From: Butyriboletus loyo
Taxonomy: Eukaryota; Basidiomycota; Agaricomycetes; Boletales; Boletaceae
Assembly: GCA_038093515.1 (NCBI GenBank)
Contig: JBBPSI010000024.1
Coordinates: 1-64,000, forward strand
Reading direction: 5' to 3'
Length of the DNA stretch: 64,000 bases
The notes under the pieces are model-generated. The model searched no databases and was not told where the DNA came from. It saw only the letters and a program-made list of their open reading frames with translations. The first letter of the stretch is position 1. Every line of letters begins with the position of its first letter. This document shows positions 22,554-34,436 of the stretch, piece by piece. Made by a program: the position numbers and the translations under genes.

Positions 22554-23530
22554 TAATTCGCTGTAGCCTACTACCAGACCCCCGCAGTATCAACTTTGTC
22601 CTCCGATTTAACCTTGTTTGATTCAGCGCAAGTTCTGCCAAGCCATCCCTGAGTACTTCTGTCACCACCAGGGCACTCGGATCAATTTCTCCGTCGATGT
22701 CAAAAGTAACTTTCAGACAAGAGTGGGCTGCGAGTTCTTCGTCCAGTCAGGTTTCGTCGTCGGCTTTACCCAGTCCCTCGCCGACCAGCAGAACCCGCAG
22801 CTGGATCGAATGGTATGGTCAAGATCGGCACCCCAACGAAACAGCCATCCACCGAGGTTTCCAACAGTCTGGGATGCGACCATCATCTCGCCATCCGGGA
22901 ACAGTACCACCTCGCCGCCCACTGAGGTTTCAGACATTGGGATGACGATCCGTCGTGTCTTTGAGATCGCCCGGTCCTAATGTGTCAAGGTTCCAAAAGC
23001 TGTTCGTTTCTCCGCTCGACAAGGATGCGAAGGTCTCAAAGAATCCAGTGACGCAGATGGAAATCGAGATGCTCAGGGCCCAGAGAAAGGTTGCGGGTGT
23101 TGGGACGGTCGATCCTCGTCTGGATCGCCTTGGTTTCCTCACTGCAGTGGCGATCGTCACGAAGCTTGGGACGTCTAGTTCGGACTGCCCCGGTTCCATC
23201 TGAAGCGTCGACAGCGTGACTCGGAGGTAGGTGGTGGAGTGAGGTTTGGGTATACATTCCTTTCCTTTTCCGCCTTCTTCCACTTTCTTTGGAAGATATC
23301 TTTCTTCTTCTGTGGCTTCCGTTTCCAGCTTAGATCTCTGTCGACCGTCAGGTCCTCAACTCAACTCACGCTCACGAGGCGGCTGTCCTGTGGGTCCCGC
23401 GATCATACCCGGGTACATGCAACTATCTGGGTTTGTCATATACTATACAAGCTACGGTGTAGCATATGCTCTTGTTGCAACTGGACGCTCTGGCCATATT
23501 CATATTCTGACAGAACTGTCATCTCTCACA
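22554..23530. other. Unassigned stretch with overlapping open frames
   Basis: Both strands show 70-120 codon frames (plus 22618-22980; minus 22930-23283). The minus frame contains a hydrophobic segment (FLWALSISISICVTGFFETF) that could span a membrane, and the next minus frame reads TSVGGEVVLFPDGEMMVASQ. I could not join them by canonical splice sites or name a family. A T/C-rich tract lies at about 23255-23320. Confidence 0.3.
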
Positions 23531-23535
23531 CGCGC

Positions 23536-23960
23536 AGGGGTCAGGCGATCTTCGTTTTCTCTGTACAAGGAAGCTGGCAATATCTCAATATGGGTGCTTC
23601 CCTTTACGCCATGTTGCCAATCTTCCGGAGCTGTATTCATTGGTCTCTTCGGTATCCTGGTATCCTCCCCATTTGGAGGACGCTCCTGCGTGGCTCCGTG
23701 AACGTGATGACATTGGGCGACATAATAACATTGTAGGACCTTGGGATGTCTTGTTTGGATGGCCGATTCCGGTTTGGGACATCCCTGAGCATCACTTTGA
23801 GCCTTTTTCGGTTGTCCATGTGAGTCCTTCGTTCACATCTTGACCTCGATCTTTGCTTCTGGTTGTGTGTGGCGTTGATGCGAGTGAATAGGTCAGGAGA
23901 CGTCGGGGCAGCTTGATCGTGCGTGCCGATACCTGGACACACTCTAGTGTCTTATGGATT
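23536..23960 (+). pseudogene. PKS micro-remnant: AT start fused to TE end
   Basis: Bases 23536-23675 match the first part of the PKS AT domain ([28 protein letters not shown] positions about 10217-10365). The sequence then jumps to the end of the thioesterase (WLRERDDIGRHNNIVGPWD, PEHHFEPF; PKS positions about 13530 onward) and on through the last intron and terminal exon. About 3.1 kb, including PT, ACP and the TE nucleophile, is deleted. The homology continues into the PKS 3' flank with its T-rich runs to about 24125. It cannot encode an enzyme. Confidence 0.85.
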
Positions 23961-24129
23961 ATCGGGCCTTACAGTGACACTCGTTTTCTTTTCTTTTCTT
24001 TTCTTCTCTTCTTTTCGCTTGCCTTTCTTTTTGGTCGGCCTGGATCGACCTTTTTTTATTTTTTATACTATCGATATCTCTTTGTGGAATGGAACGTCTG
24101 TTTTTGGCACGTCGCATTCATCATGCAAT

Positions 24130-24765
24130 GGCTTGAACGCTACACCGTTGTTTGGTGGCTTGAATTTGCCGAAGTCCTCACATTCTCTCAGCGCCGCAAA
24201 GATGCTGTCCTGTTCTCGTACTCGCGGTTCAGCACATCCCCGCCCACAGACTGAGCCGCCTTGCTACATGTCCCCAGGGCTAGGCTATCCCTGACGCAAG
24301 TATGTCCCAGCGTGCTTATCCTGTCGAGAGCGGAAGATCGCGTGCGATCCACCACAGCACAGTCAGGCAACGAGGACAAGACCTGCAAGCGAGTACGTTT
24401 CTGTATCATCCCATTTGAGTCGTATGTCTGGTACTTGACCTGATGTGGACAAACTCTGCCCACCCATCTCCCCTCAATCACCCAATGGTCTCGCTGATCT
24501 CCCTGACATCAATGTTTGTGCTGAATAGTGTACTTACATGTATCATTTTTTTAACCAGCCCTTCTCAAGTGCGAATGAGCACGGCAAACCGATTCGGTTT
24601 GCCTTCTTCTTACTATGTAACGTTATGCACCTGACATTTATCCATCGTCTGGATTACTGCACTCATTTCTAGAATATAAATCACAATGTTTCATACCTCC
24701 TTCCTACTTAGTTATTTGGACGGCGTCGACTTGTTTATGTCGTCCAGCGAGTCAACTGCTCGAAG
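24130..24765. other. Intergenic, no gene seen
   Basis: Lies between the PKS micro-remnant and the 3' end of the Crinkler-kinase gene. It has only short frames (about 60-110 codons) and nothing recognisable. Confidence 0.4.
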
Positions 24766-27309
24766 TCACCAGAACAAATAGTCTACCATTTCCATGTCGT
24801 GGTCAGCGAGAATCAACTCGCCATCAAGCGCACCCTCCGGTCGTCGCAAATACGATGCACGATTCACGTTCATGGGGTATCGTACCTCCCCAATCTTGCC
24901 CGACCAGTCAAAGTCGACCAACTTCCATCCCAATCGGTCCTTCGTCACCATCACGTTCGCATCACGTACGTCTCCGTGCACCAGGTCCATCTGGTGAAGA
25001 TCTTTCAGCCTCCTCCGAAGCTCGTCTCTCAGCCTCTTCTTCTGTTCGCGGGAGAGGCTGTGCGTGACATGCGGAAGACATTCGTACTCCTTGAGAAGAT
25101 CCATGACCACCATGACCCACCCTCCTGGGACGGCTTCGAATCCCCTTAGCGATGGCGAGATTCCCCAGGCTGCGCACTGCTGATGCACCGCTCGAGCGTA
25201 TGTCCGCGCAAACTTGACGCAGAGTCGCTCGCCAGCATCTGTCTCCACGACGAAGAGCGGATTGCTAGCTTCCAGAGTACGGATGTACCTGAAACCCACC
25301 TGGTCCTTCCCATCCAAGCTCGTGTAGCAGCGAGGATGCGGAAACTCTGGCTGCAAGTCCTTGAAGTCTGCAGGAGCATGATCATACCTCTCGTAGAGTT
25401 GCCTCAGCGATTGGCAGGCTTTCCTGAATGCACCAATACGACGAGCGGCAGATTGGCGCATCACGGTATCGGTCGGATGCCAGAACAAAGGTAGGACGGT
25501 GGTGAGAATTTGGTAACTGGGGCGGCCAGTCCAGACTGCGCCCGAGAAACTGAGGTGAGGGCCTGACGTGTTTCATCAGCGGGCGGGGAACCGGATTCGC
25601 AGCAGAACTCACCAAAGAGGGTGATTATGAAACAAGGAAAATTGAACTGCGCGTCCTTCACCGCCTCGTCTCTGCTTCCTTCTAAGTAGTAGAGTATTGC
25701 TTGGCAGTAAGGCTCGGCGCCTTTAGAACTGACCTCAGATTTCACCTCCAGGATTAAGTACCGACGACCGTTCACGTGCGCATCTCCATCAGTGTGGAAA
25801 CCACCAATGGAGTTCGGTACAATCCTTATTCCTTGGAAGCGTAAGATGTCGATAAATTCTTGCCGTCGCTGACCCTCTTTTTCGAAGATGTCGGACATTC
25901 GTAAGGAAAGTTCCAAAACAAAGGTATTATCGTCAACGGTTGGCTCATGAGTGCGACAGTCGTCGACAAACTGGCCGAAGACGGGGTGTAGTAGCGTGAC
26001 TGGGATGGTTGGAGTGTTTTTACGGGGTCGGGACCACTCGATCTTGTAATTGGTCGACTGTAAGATGTTGAAATTTGAGGGTTCTCCTTGCTCGGAAGGG
26101 CTCTTTGTCAGCCTGTGAGCCCACTCCTGGTAAAAAATCGAGCGGGGGGTAGAAGCAACGCTGCGTACTACAATACAACATCCGGAGTCTGGGTGAGTAC
26201 AAATCAAGACCGTCATGGCTTTGCTTACTGTCTTCGACCGGCTCGACGACAACACGTGGCATCTGAGAAAAAGGAACGTCAGCAAAGACCACATCCACCA
26301 ACTGAATCCCCTGTAGAAGTTGACCCGATCCTAGAGCACCAAGACTCTCGCAGAGCTCGGCATCCCCGCCAGCTGGAATTTTGTAGAGTTTCAGGCGATC
26401 AGGGGATATATTATCAAAGGCTTCGCTGCATGTCGCCTTGATCGAATCTTTTAGATCATCAACCCTGCCTTTCGCTGATATGACTCTAAATGAGTGTGCA
26501 GGATCTGCCCCACGAATCCAACATTGCAAAGTCAAGTAGTCTGGATTGCAAAGAATGTTCGTCGTTGAAGTCAAGTTCGAATCGCAAATGCCACATACCA
26601 ATGATGAGATGGAGGTGGTCTGGAGGAAGTGACTTGAAAACAACTGACAGCTGCTGTGAAGCCCGCAAAGGGTTCCCCAGCATGGAGATGGTGTGAGCGC
26701 CAAGCACACCTTGAAGGGAGTCATCTTCGCCGCATGGAAAACAAACTTTGTAAAGAGCGAGCTCATCCGCGTCTACATCGCGAAATGTCACTGGATTCTT
26801 ATTCTTGATGACTTCTTTGAGGGAGTCGACAGTCTTGGTACTCGAAATTTTGACGGGGAAGATGCTACTAATCGTGTCACCGCGCACCCAGCAATTAATG
26901 GTCATGTCTGGGAGAACGACAGTGGGTTCAACTGAGCGTAAATCTGAGAAGTAAAGTTCGCCATCAGAAGGATAACAGAATACGATGATCAACGCGTACA
27001 AGGAATGGGCGCATGAACGATGATGAGGCCATCAGACAGGTTCAGGTTGGATAATTTGGATTGCGAGTTGAGGCGTTGTTTGCCTTCGAACGTCCACTTC
27101 TCGAGCGTGGCATCAAAGTCTTCATCATCGGGCATGGGGATGGAGTAGAGACTGAGAGCGTGTGCATCTATACCGCGGAACGTGACCGAGTTCTTTTCCT
27201 TTATAGCTTCTTTGAGGGCTACGATGGTCTCTGTCCTTGATATGTCGACAGGAAAGACCATGTCAAAGTCTTCACCGTAGATCCAACACTGGAGCTTAAG
27301 CGTATCCAT
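24766..27309 (-). CDS. Crinkler-type protein: three header domains + PD-(D/E)XK-like region + kinase
   Basis: Five exons close in frame to 779 aa: 27309-27000, 26943-26599, 26540-26229, 26188-25613, 25562-24766. All introns are GT-AG and phase 1. Three tandem ubiquitin-like Crinkler headers occur: LQCWIYGEDFDMVFPVDIS (from residue 4), INCWVRGDTISSIFPVKIS (about 120) and LQCWIRGADPAHSFRVIS (about 222). Each is followed by the usual LK..I and LYKI/LYSI block. The middle region has TDGDAHV and LILEVKSEV near 455-472, which fits the D...ExK core of restriction-endonuclease-fold domains. The C-terminus is a protein kinase: Lys in ERLCVKFA near 631, catalytic loop HGDVRDANV near 707, and DFDW in place of DFG. 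Crinklers are effector-like proteins of oomycetes and fungi; nuclease-kinase versions are thought to act in host nuclei or in genome conflict. Three headers in one protein are unusual. Start chosen at the Met directly before the first header. Confidence 0.8.
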
Positions 27310-27504
27310 TTGGCACCAGGAACGGAAAGACAAGAGTCGGAAATAAGAAGATTCTGGAGAAGAGACAGTCACTGCAGAAATGAGAAAATAAGCATAGATG
27401 TAGTAGATACTAGCTCCTAGGCTAAGAATTACAACTCAGCTGAATCCAACCCTAACTTCTGAGTTCTGAGACTTCGTCCGTCTGACCTCGAGCTCACAAC
27501 ACTA

Positions 27505-30500
27505 AGGCTGTCCATCGAGACTGTCCCCTCCGTCGTAGCAAAAAGGGCTCGTTTAATGTCTCAGGTGTGCGCCATTGGGAAAACGGGGATGATTTCCATC
27601 AACCTTCCGTCCACGCAGGTACAACAAATTCTGACGACCCATGTGTAAACACGGAGACATCTTGCGTGGTCTCGGGACCCATTGAAGACCTACAAACGTT
27701 GGCAAACCATCTCACGCTCGCTTTCGGTTGCAAGACTGTCACTCTCAATGTCCAACTAGGATCCAATCCTGGACGATCTCAGGGATCATGTCGCGACACT
27801 CCATATCCATCTTCCATCCATCCCCATCGCATCCAATGTATACGGGACTGTCGTTCCTGTAGGTGACGGTCTGACGTTCCAAGCCGACTACTCTGCAAAG
27901 CACTATCGTCAGCCTGTTCTGTTTGCCCGGGGTCTGCGAGAACTTGAACAATATGTGGAATTAATGCATGGATTGACGTTGGACCGCACGCAATCTGTTT
28001 GCCTATGATCGAGACGACGTTGTCGCTGTCCCGAGGGACGTTGTGTCTTCCATCGATTCTCAAAGAAACGCCAACCTGGGACACGTTAACGGACAGCTTG
28101 GCCCAACTGTGCCGAACCACTGTTCCTGTGGATTGGTGGCGCATTTTCGAAGAACACTCTGCTTGTTCTTGCGTCGATTTCCCATTGTATCCTTTGACTC
28201 GCAGAAATTCTGGGTGCCTCACAGCGATCGCGTTGTTCACGCTACGTCCGAGCCGACGCTCCAGCCTCAAATCCCTGACCACCCGATGTTGACCTCCTGG
28301 CCTCAATACCCGTCTCGACAAAATGGCAATGCGGCGATCTTTGAAACGCCCATCAGATGTCTGGCGAGGTATATGGAAGGGCACAAAGTCGGTGGTCATG
28401 CGTTGTGCCCCGCGTCCGTGTACCTGGAACAGGCTCTCGCTGGCGCAGTCATCGCGCAACGCTACACGGAATTGGATTTCGGAAGGAACATGCCCGTATT
28501 ACGTGCCGTGGAATTTTCTCGTCCTCTCGTGCTTCAGCGGGATATCCATCTGATCATTCGTACACACGTTACCGTCCACGGGGACGGGACAGGCTCCTTC
28601 AAGAATACGTTCACGTACATGGCGACTTGCGGTTTTCTTCCATTCGAGATTCGACGTCCTCGAACTCCCGGGTAACCCTCGGCGTGTGAAGGTTCTCACA
28701 TGCCAGGAGGAAACACCAGAGGTATTTAGTACGCATACTGCATACCAGGTGGTCTTCCCTCGGGTCGTGGACTACGCCAAGGACTATCATACGATCCAAT
28801 CGCTGACTGTCAGTGGTGACGGCGCCTTTGGTATCGCGCGTATTGCACTGTCTGGTTCTCTGGGCGTACAACCCGTCTTTCTCGATACGCTGCTGCATGT
28901 CGCGGGCTTCATGATCAACATGCGAGGCGATATTTCGGACGCGTATATATGCAGTGGTGTCAAAGTACTACGTGATCTGGTCGACGACAAACACCCGTGC
29001 ACTGTCTATTGCAGCAACAATCGGATCTCTCCCCGCGATTTTGTCACTGCAGATTTATTAGCTGTCCTGGAATGCGATCCGCCTGTCGTCATCGCGCAAC
29101 TTCAAGGCGCACAGTTTCGTAGGGTCCGGTTGACGAGCCTTCGTCGTGGCTTGGCCATTGCAGCGGATCAAAGAGGGACCCGAAATCGTATGCGCACCAA
29201 TTCCAATTCGATCGTTACGCCTTCCTCTCCCCGTAGCGTCATCTTTGCTCGTTCCAGTTCCAATACCCGTAGTACCATGTTCTGCGCCGCTGGTCCTGAT
29301 CTCGACAAAATGGACGTCAACGACGTGGACGAATTCTATCCGAGTTGCAGTGGGCCGCCCTCGCCGCAAGCGTTGGTCTCGGAGAGCGGCGATATATTTG
29401 AGAAGCCTCTTTCACCCATGGACAGGGAGCGCATTCGTAACATCATAGCCGAGGTGCTTGGGATCACGAACAGTAAGGAGATTCAAGATGACGCTGATCT
29501 TGGAATCTTCGGTCTGGATTCGATGGGGTCCATCGAGGCGCAGCAAGCATTGAGGGTTGCGTTGAACAGACGGATTCCGCATAACATTTTTACCAAATGT
29601 CCTACCCTCTCAGCCCTTTGCGATTTTTTAGTGGACGATCTGGACGACGGAGAGTTCTTGGACGCCAAGATACAGGGTGGGGAATCTCCGGTCTGTCCCC
29701 AGTACCCATCCGAGGTTGCTCTTGTCCCGTTGCAACAGTGCATGGACAGTTTGCGCGCTCCGCTCTACCTCGTGTATGATGGGAGTGGCCTTGTTAGTCA
29801 CTACGAGCGTTTATTGTCGTTGCATCGCGACATGTGGGGGATCAGCAATCATCGTTTATTTTGCGATGAGCCATGGGAAACGCTTGAGGAGATTGCTCAG
29901 GCGTCCGCGATAGTGATCGAGCAACATGTCAACGGTGCCCCATTAGTGCTTGGAGGTCCGATGATTTCTCCATTCACACCCGTGTAATATGTATGTCTGA
30001 CTCCATGCGTTTTTTCCACAGGCTGGTCGTTTGGAGGCGCCGTCGCCTTTGAAATCGCCGGGATTCTGATTTCTCGCGGTGTCAAGGTGAAAGGCGTCGT
30101 TTTGATCGATTCACCTCCACCATCAACACCGCCGTTGTTGTCCGACACCATCATCCATCATGTTCTCCGAGATCAGGAGCATATCGTGGATTCTTCGATG
30201 ACAGCGCTGGTCGTGCGCCAGTTCAAACAGAGTACGGTGCTATTGGACAAGTACGTACCCAGCGCCCCCCCCAAACCCGGAAACATCTGTTGCGTTTTTG
30301 CGCTGTACTGCAGGATTCTGTCCCGATGGCATGGAGGACGTTCCTGCGTGGTTCCGTGAACGTGACGACATTGGGCAACATAATAACATTGTAGGACCTT
30401 GGGAAGACCTGGTTGGACGGCCGATTCCGGTTTGGGACGTCCCTGGGCACCACTTTGAGCCTTTTTCGGCCGTAAATGTGAGCTCGAACTCTGGCCCCGA

Positions 30501-30597
30501 TCTTTGCTTCTCGTTGCGTGTGGTATTGATGCGAGTGAATAGGTCAGGGAGACGTCGGCGCAGCTTGATCGTGCCTGCCGGTACCTGGACACACTCT
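27505..30597 (+). pseudogene. PKS copy 2, 5'-truncated and frameshifted
   Basis: Homology to the PKS starts abruptly near 27505 in the middle of the AT domain (PKS about 10600), so SAT, KS and the AT nucleophile are absent. Downstream indels break the frame: small deletions near 27645, 27760 and 27955 relative to the intact PKS, a deletion near 28602 inside PT, and a C-run expansion near 30265 in TE. The stretch 28686-29987 is one clean open frame with the end of PT (VFLDTLLH), an ACP (GLDSMG) and the start of TE. The TE intron and GWSFGG exon follow. The terminal exon ends at the same TAG as the intact gene. It is a pseudogene as a synthase; the ACP part could still be translated. Confidence 0.9.
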
Positions 30598-31466
30598 AGT
30601 ATCTTGTGGATTATCGGGCCTTGCAGTGTCAGTGGCACTCGGTTTTCTCTTTTCTTCTTTTCGTGTGTCTTTGTCTTTCAACCCGGATTGACCTTTTTTT
30701 ATATTATATTTTATTGATTTTTCTGTGTGGAACGGAACTTTTTTTTGCATGGCGTATTCAAATCATGCAATGGCCACTGTATCATGCGTTAACTAGACCA
30801 TTTGGATCGTTTTCTGTACATTGTTTGCAGTGTGGGTAATCGTGGTATTTGATACGTTCGATGCCAAGGGGTACACAAACTCGAGTTTGGGGGATGGATG
30901 TCGATGACCTACCGTTGCGGTATTCGATTTAATGTAATAGACCGTGTACTCATGCCAATAGTGCAGGCGAACAATGCAGCGCCATCATGATCGTGTCAGA
31001 GGAGTGACTCGGAGGACCGAACGTTCAAACCAAGTTCAATTCGCCCCAGACAGGGCTTTTGGTTCGTCTAAATTCAAGCCTGCTAATATATCATTATGAT
31101 TTAGTTACTGTTACCAAGGCTGGTGTCTCGGGTTCGGCAACTTGAAGGAGTGTGGCACGGTGCATTCTGTGAGTCGATATCTCTCCCAATGACCGGACTA
31201 TCTGCGAATGGATACATTGCTTATTCTTGCACCGACATGAGTATCATGGTGATTATGGGCGTCAGTTACCTCAGCGACAAACTCGTAGCAGTGTTCGCAT
31301 GCGGCGCCCGGCTTGCTCTCTCTCACCCTCAGTGCCAACGATCACTAGCACTGCTGTCCGCAACGACAAATACCTCACGAGAGGTATGCCTGTAAATCAA
31401 AGGACTAGCTACCTGACCTAACGTTCGAGCAGGATACGATTAATCCACGTCTTTGGCTCTGTCCCA

Positions 31467-34436
31467 ATGCCTGAACCCGACCAGGAAATCACTTCCCGCT
31501 GCAATAAATTACAACTCCACCCCCAAGGGCATTCTAGTCGCGCCAGGTCACTAGAAAGACTTTCTCGTTCACTCAGTGGCCGCTTCGACCAGGGAGGAGA
31601 GATGGCTGACCTCGAGGAGGCACTTGCGCTCGGACGGAGAGCATTAGAACTTCGCCCACAGGGGCATCCTGATCGAGCCCTTTCACTGGGCAACATTGCG
31701 AACTGCCTCTATTCCCGTTTCAACCAGCTCGGCCAGGTGTCTGACCTTGACGAGGCACTTGCCCTCGAACGCAATGCATTGGAACTTTGCCCACAGGGGC
31801 ATCCTCATCGAGCCCTTTCATTGGGCAACATCGCGAACTGCCTCTATTCCCGCTTTAACCAGCTCGGTCAGGTGTCTGACCTCGACGAGGCACTTGCGCT
31901 CCAACGCAATGCATTGGAACTTCACCCACAGGGGCATCCACATCGAGCCCTTTCACTGAGCAACATCGCGAACTGCCTCCATAGCCGTTTCAAGCAGCTC
32001 GGTCAGGTGTCTGACCTCGACGAGGCACTTGCGCTCGGACGGAGAGCATTAGAACTTCGCCCACAGGGGCATCCCGGTCGAGCCTTTTCACTGGGCAACA
32101 TCGCGAGCTCCCTCTATTCCCGTTTCAAGCAGCTCGGTCAGGTGTCTGACCTCGACGAGGCACTTGCCCTCCAACGCAATGCATTGGAACTTCGCCCACA
32201 GGGGCATCCTCATCGAGCCATTTCACTGAGCAACATCGCGAACTGCCTTCATTCCCGTTTCAACCAGCTCGGTCAGGTGTCTGACCTCGACGAGGCACTT
32301 GCCCTCGAACGCAATGCATTGGAACTTCGCCCACAGGGGCATCCTGATCGAGCCATTTCACTGGGCAACGTCGCGAACTGCCTCCATTCCCGTTTCAACC
32401 AGCTCGGTCAGGTGTCTGACCTTGACGAGGCACTTGCCCTCCAACGCAATGCATTGGAACTTTGCCCACAGGGGCATCCTGATCGAGCCCTTTCACTGGG
32501 CAACATCGCGAGCTCCCTCCATTCCCGTTTCAATCAGCTCGGTCAGGTGTCTGACCTCGACGAGGCACTTGCGCTCCAACGCAATGCATTGGAACTTCGC
32601 CCACAGGGGCATCCATATCGAGCCGTTTCACTGAGCAACATCGCGAGCTCCCTCCATTCCCGTTTCAATCTGCTCGGTCAGGTGTCTGACCTCGACGAGG
32701 CACTTACACTCGAACGCAGTGCATTGGAACTTTGCCCACAGGGGCATCCTGATCGAGCTTTCTCACTGGGGAACATCGCGGACTGCCTCTATTCCCGTTT
32801 CAAGCAGCTCGGTCAGGTGTCTGACCTCGAGGAAGCATTCAATTTGTATTCCCAGCTTTCCGATCTCTCTCAGACTGTCTCTTCCTCTGATCTCGAATGT
32901 GCCAAACAATGGATCAGGAGAGCTGAAGAGTGCTCACATAGTACCACAGTTTTAGCCTACCAAACATTTTTGCGTCTCAGTGTTCACCATCTCGCCACTC
33001 TCCCGTCTCTTCCTCAGAATCTTGCATTACTCAAACAGCTCATGACATCTCTGCCAGTCGATGCATTTTCAGCCTGTCTTCGTTATGGCAATCCTACCAA
33101 TGCAGTCGAGCTCCTTGAACAAGGCCGTGGTGTCTTCTGGAGTCAGTTAACCCGCCTTCGCTCACCTCTCGATGATGTTGTGGCATCTGGTGACACAGGC
33201 AAGAAATTGGCGGACGAATTCACCCAGGTCACCACTTCCCTTCGTCGTGTGTTTGATGCCCCTTCCAACACTGACTCTCAGCACGGTCGGGCGTGGCGTC
33301 TCAATGTCCAATTGCAGGATATCATCACTGATATTCGAAACCTGCCCGGCCTCTCTCGTTTCCTCCAGCCTCCACTGTTCTCTGATCTCCAGGTCGCTGT
33401 CGCCAGTGGTCCAGTGGTCATTATAAATGCCAGCCAATATGGTTGCGATGCGCTGGTGCTTCTATCCCACCAAGATCCCATCCATGTTGCTCTTCCCATC
33501 ACGAAAGCCGACGTCTCTGAACTATCATTGGAACTTCATTCTCTGATCGACTCCGCCAAATTCCAGGACATGACAAGGAGAATCCAGTTTTTTCTACGGA
33601 AGCTCTGGGACAGGATTGTTTCTCCAATAGTGAAAATCCTTCAGGATTGCTGTCCTCCTGGATCGCACATCTGGTGGTGCCCAACTGCCGACTTCTCGCT
33701 TCTCCCATTGCACGCTGCCGGCCCGTTTAGGAACGGCCAACCCATGCTATCGGATCTGTATATTTCATCCTATACACCGACGTTGACAGCCCTCATTCGC
33801 GCGCGACAGAGAAGTCCATCGGATCCATCGCTGAAACAACATCGTTTCTTGGTCGTAGGGCAGGCGCAGGCTCTGGGACAGGAAATGCTCGCTTCGGTGA
33901 ACACCGAGTTATTCACCATATCGCAACGTATTGGGTCAGTTGCAACACTTACTCGCATTCAAGACGAGGATGCAAGCATTGTTAGGGTTGGTGAAGAATT
34001 GAACAATAACGACTTTGTTCACCTTGCCTGTCATGGGATCCCCAATCGGACGGATCCATTCAAGTCCGGGTTTGCTTTCGGTGACGGACTATTGAGGATT
34101 GAACACATCATGCAATATGACTTGCGGAACGCCAGGTTTGCGTATCTGTCAGCTTGTCATACAACTGCTGGAGATGAGGAGAGTCCCGACGAGGTCATTC
34201 ATCTTGCTGCGGCCATGCAGTTCGCAGGGTTCAGTTCGGTCATCGGAACGATGTGGGCGGTTGACGACGCGCACACAAACGAGATCACATCGAGGTTTTA
34301 TGATAACTTAGTGGACGAGTCTGGTCACCTGGATCACACTCGAGCAGCTCTGGCGTTGCACAGGACATTGAGGAGTATTCGTTCGAGCGACATCCCCATG
34401 GATCAACAGATCCTCTACGTTCATATTGGTGCCTAG
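31467..34436 (+). CDS. TPR-CHAT protein, copy 2
   Basis: Intronless frame of 989 aa starting MPEPDQEITSR, paralogous to the gene at 14604 and lying after PKS copy 2 in the same order. It has ten 45-residue TPR units, all in frame. They vary more from unit to unit than in copy 1: ELR/ELC/ELH, D/H/G/Y after GHP, L/F/I/V in RAxSL, G/S before NIA. The linker and CHAT domain are nearly identical to copy 1, with HLACHG and LSACHT intact and the same ending DQQILYVHIGA. The domain would be an active caspase-like peptidase if the family rule holds. The upstream segment 31104-31440 repeats that of copy 1; a short upstream exon is possible but was not resolved. Confidence 0.85.
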   Translation: MPEPDQEITSRCNKLQLHPQGHSSRARSLERLSRSLSGRFDQGGEMADLEEALALGRRALELRPQGHPDRALSLGNIANCLYSRFNQLGQVSDLDEALALERNALELCPQGHPHRALSLGNIANCLYSRFNQLGQVSDLDEALALQRNALELHPQGHPHRALSLSNIANCLHSRFKQLGQVSDLDEALALGRRALELRPQGHPGRAFSLGNIASSLYSRFKQLGQVSDLDEALALQRNALELRPQGHPHRAISLSNIANCLHSRFNQLGQVSDLDEALALERNALELRPQGHPDRAISLGNVANCLHSRFNQLGQVSDLDEALALQRNALELCPQGHPDRALSLGNIASSLHSRFNQLGQVSDLDEALALQRNALELRPQGHPYRAVSLSNIASSLHSRFNLLGQVSDLDEALTLERSALELCPQGHPDRAFSLGNIADCLYSRFKQLGQVSDLEEAFNLYSQLSDLSQTVSSSDLECAKQWIRRAEECSHSTTVLAYQTFLRLSVHHLATLPSLPQNLALLKQLMTSLPVDAFSACLRYGNPTNAVELLEQGRGVFWSQLTRLRSPLDDVVASGDTGKKLADEFTQVTTSLRRVFDAPSNTDSQHGRAWRLNVQLQDIITDIRNLPGLSRFLQPPLFSDLQVAVASGPVVIINASQYGCDALVLLSHQDPIHVALPITKADVSELSLELHSLIDSAKFQDMTRRIQFFLRKLWDRIVSPIVKILQDCCPPGSHIWWCPTADFSLLPLHAAGPFRNGQPMLSDLYISSYTPTLTALIRARQRSPSDPSLKQHRFLVVGQAQALGQEMLASVNTELFTISQRIGSVATLTRIQDEDASIVRVGEELNNNDFVHLACHGIPNRTDPFKSGFAFGDGLLRIEHIMQYDLRNARFAYLSACHTTAGDEESPDEVIHLAAAMQFAGFSSVIGTMWAVDDAHTNEITSRFYDNLVDESGHLDHTRAALALHRTLRSIRSSDIPMDQQILYVHIGA
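31520..32870 (+). repeat. 135-bp tandem repeats coding TPR units, copy 2
   Basis: ACAGGGGCATCC recurs at 31658, 31793, 31928, 32063, 32198, 32333, 32468, 32603 and 32738, with strict 135-bp spacing. A diverged first unit lies before it. Variation is concentrated in the same few codons that vary in copy 1. Confidence 0.95.
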
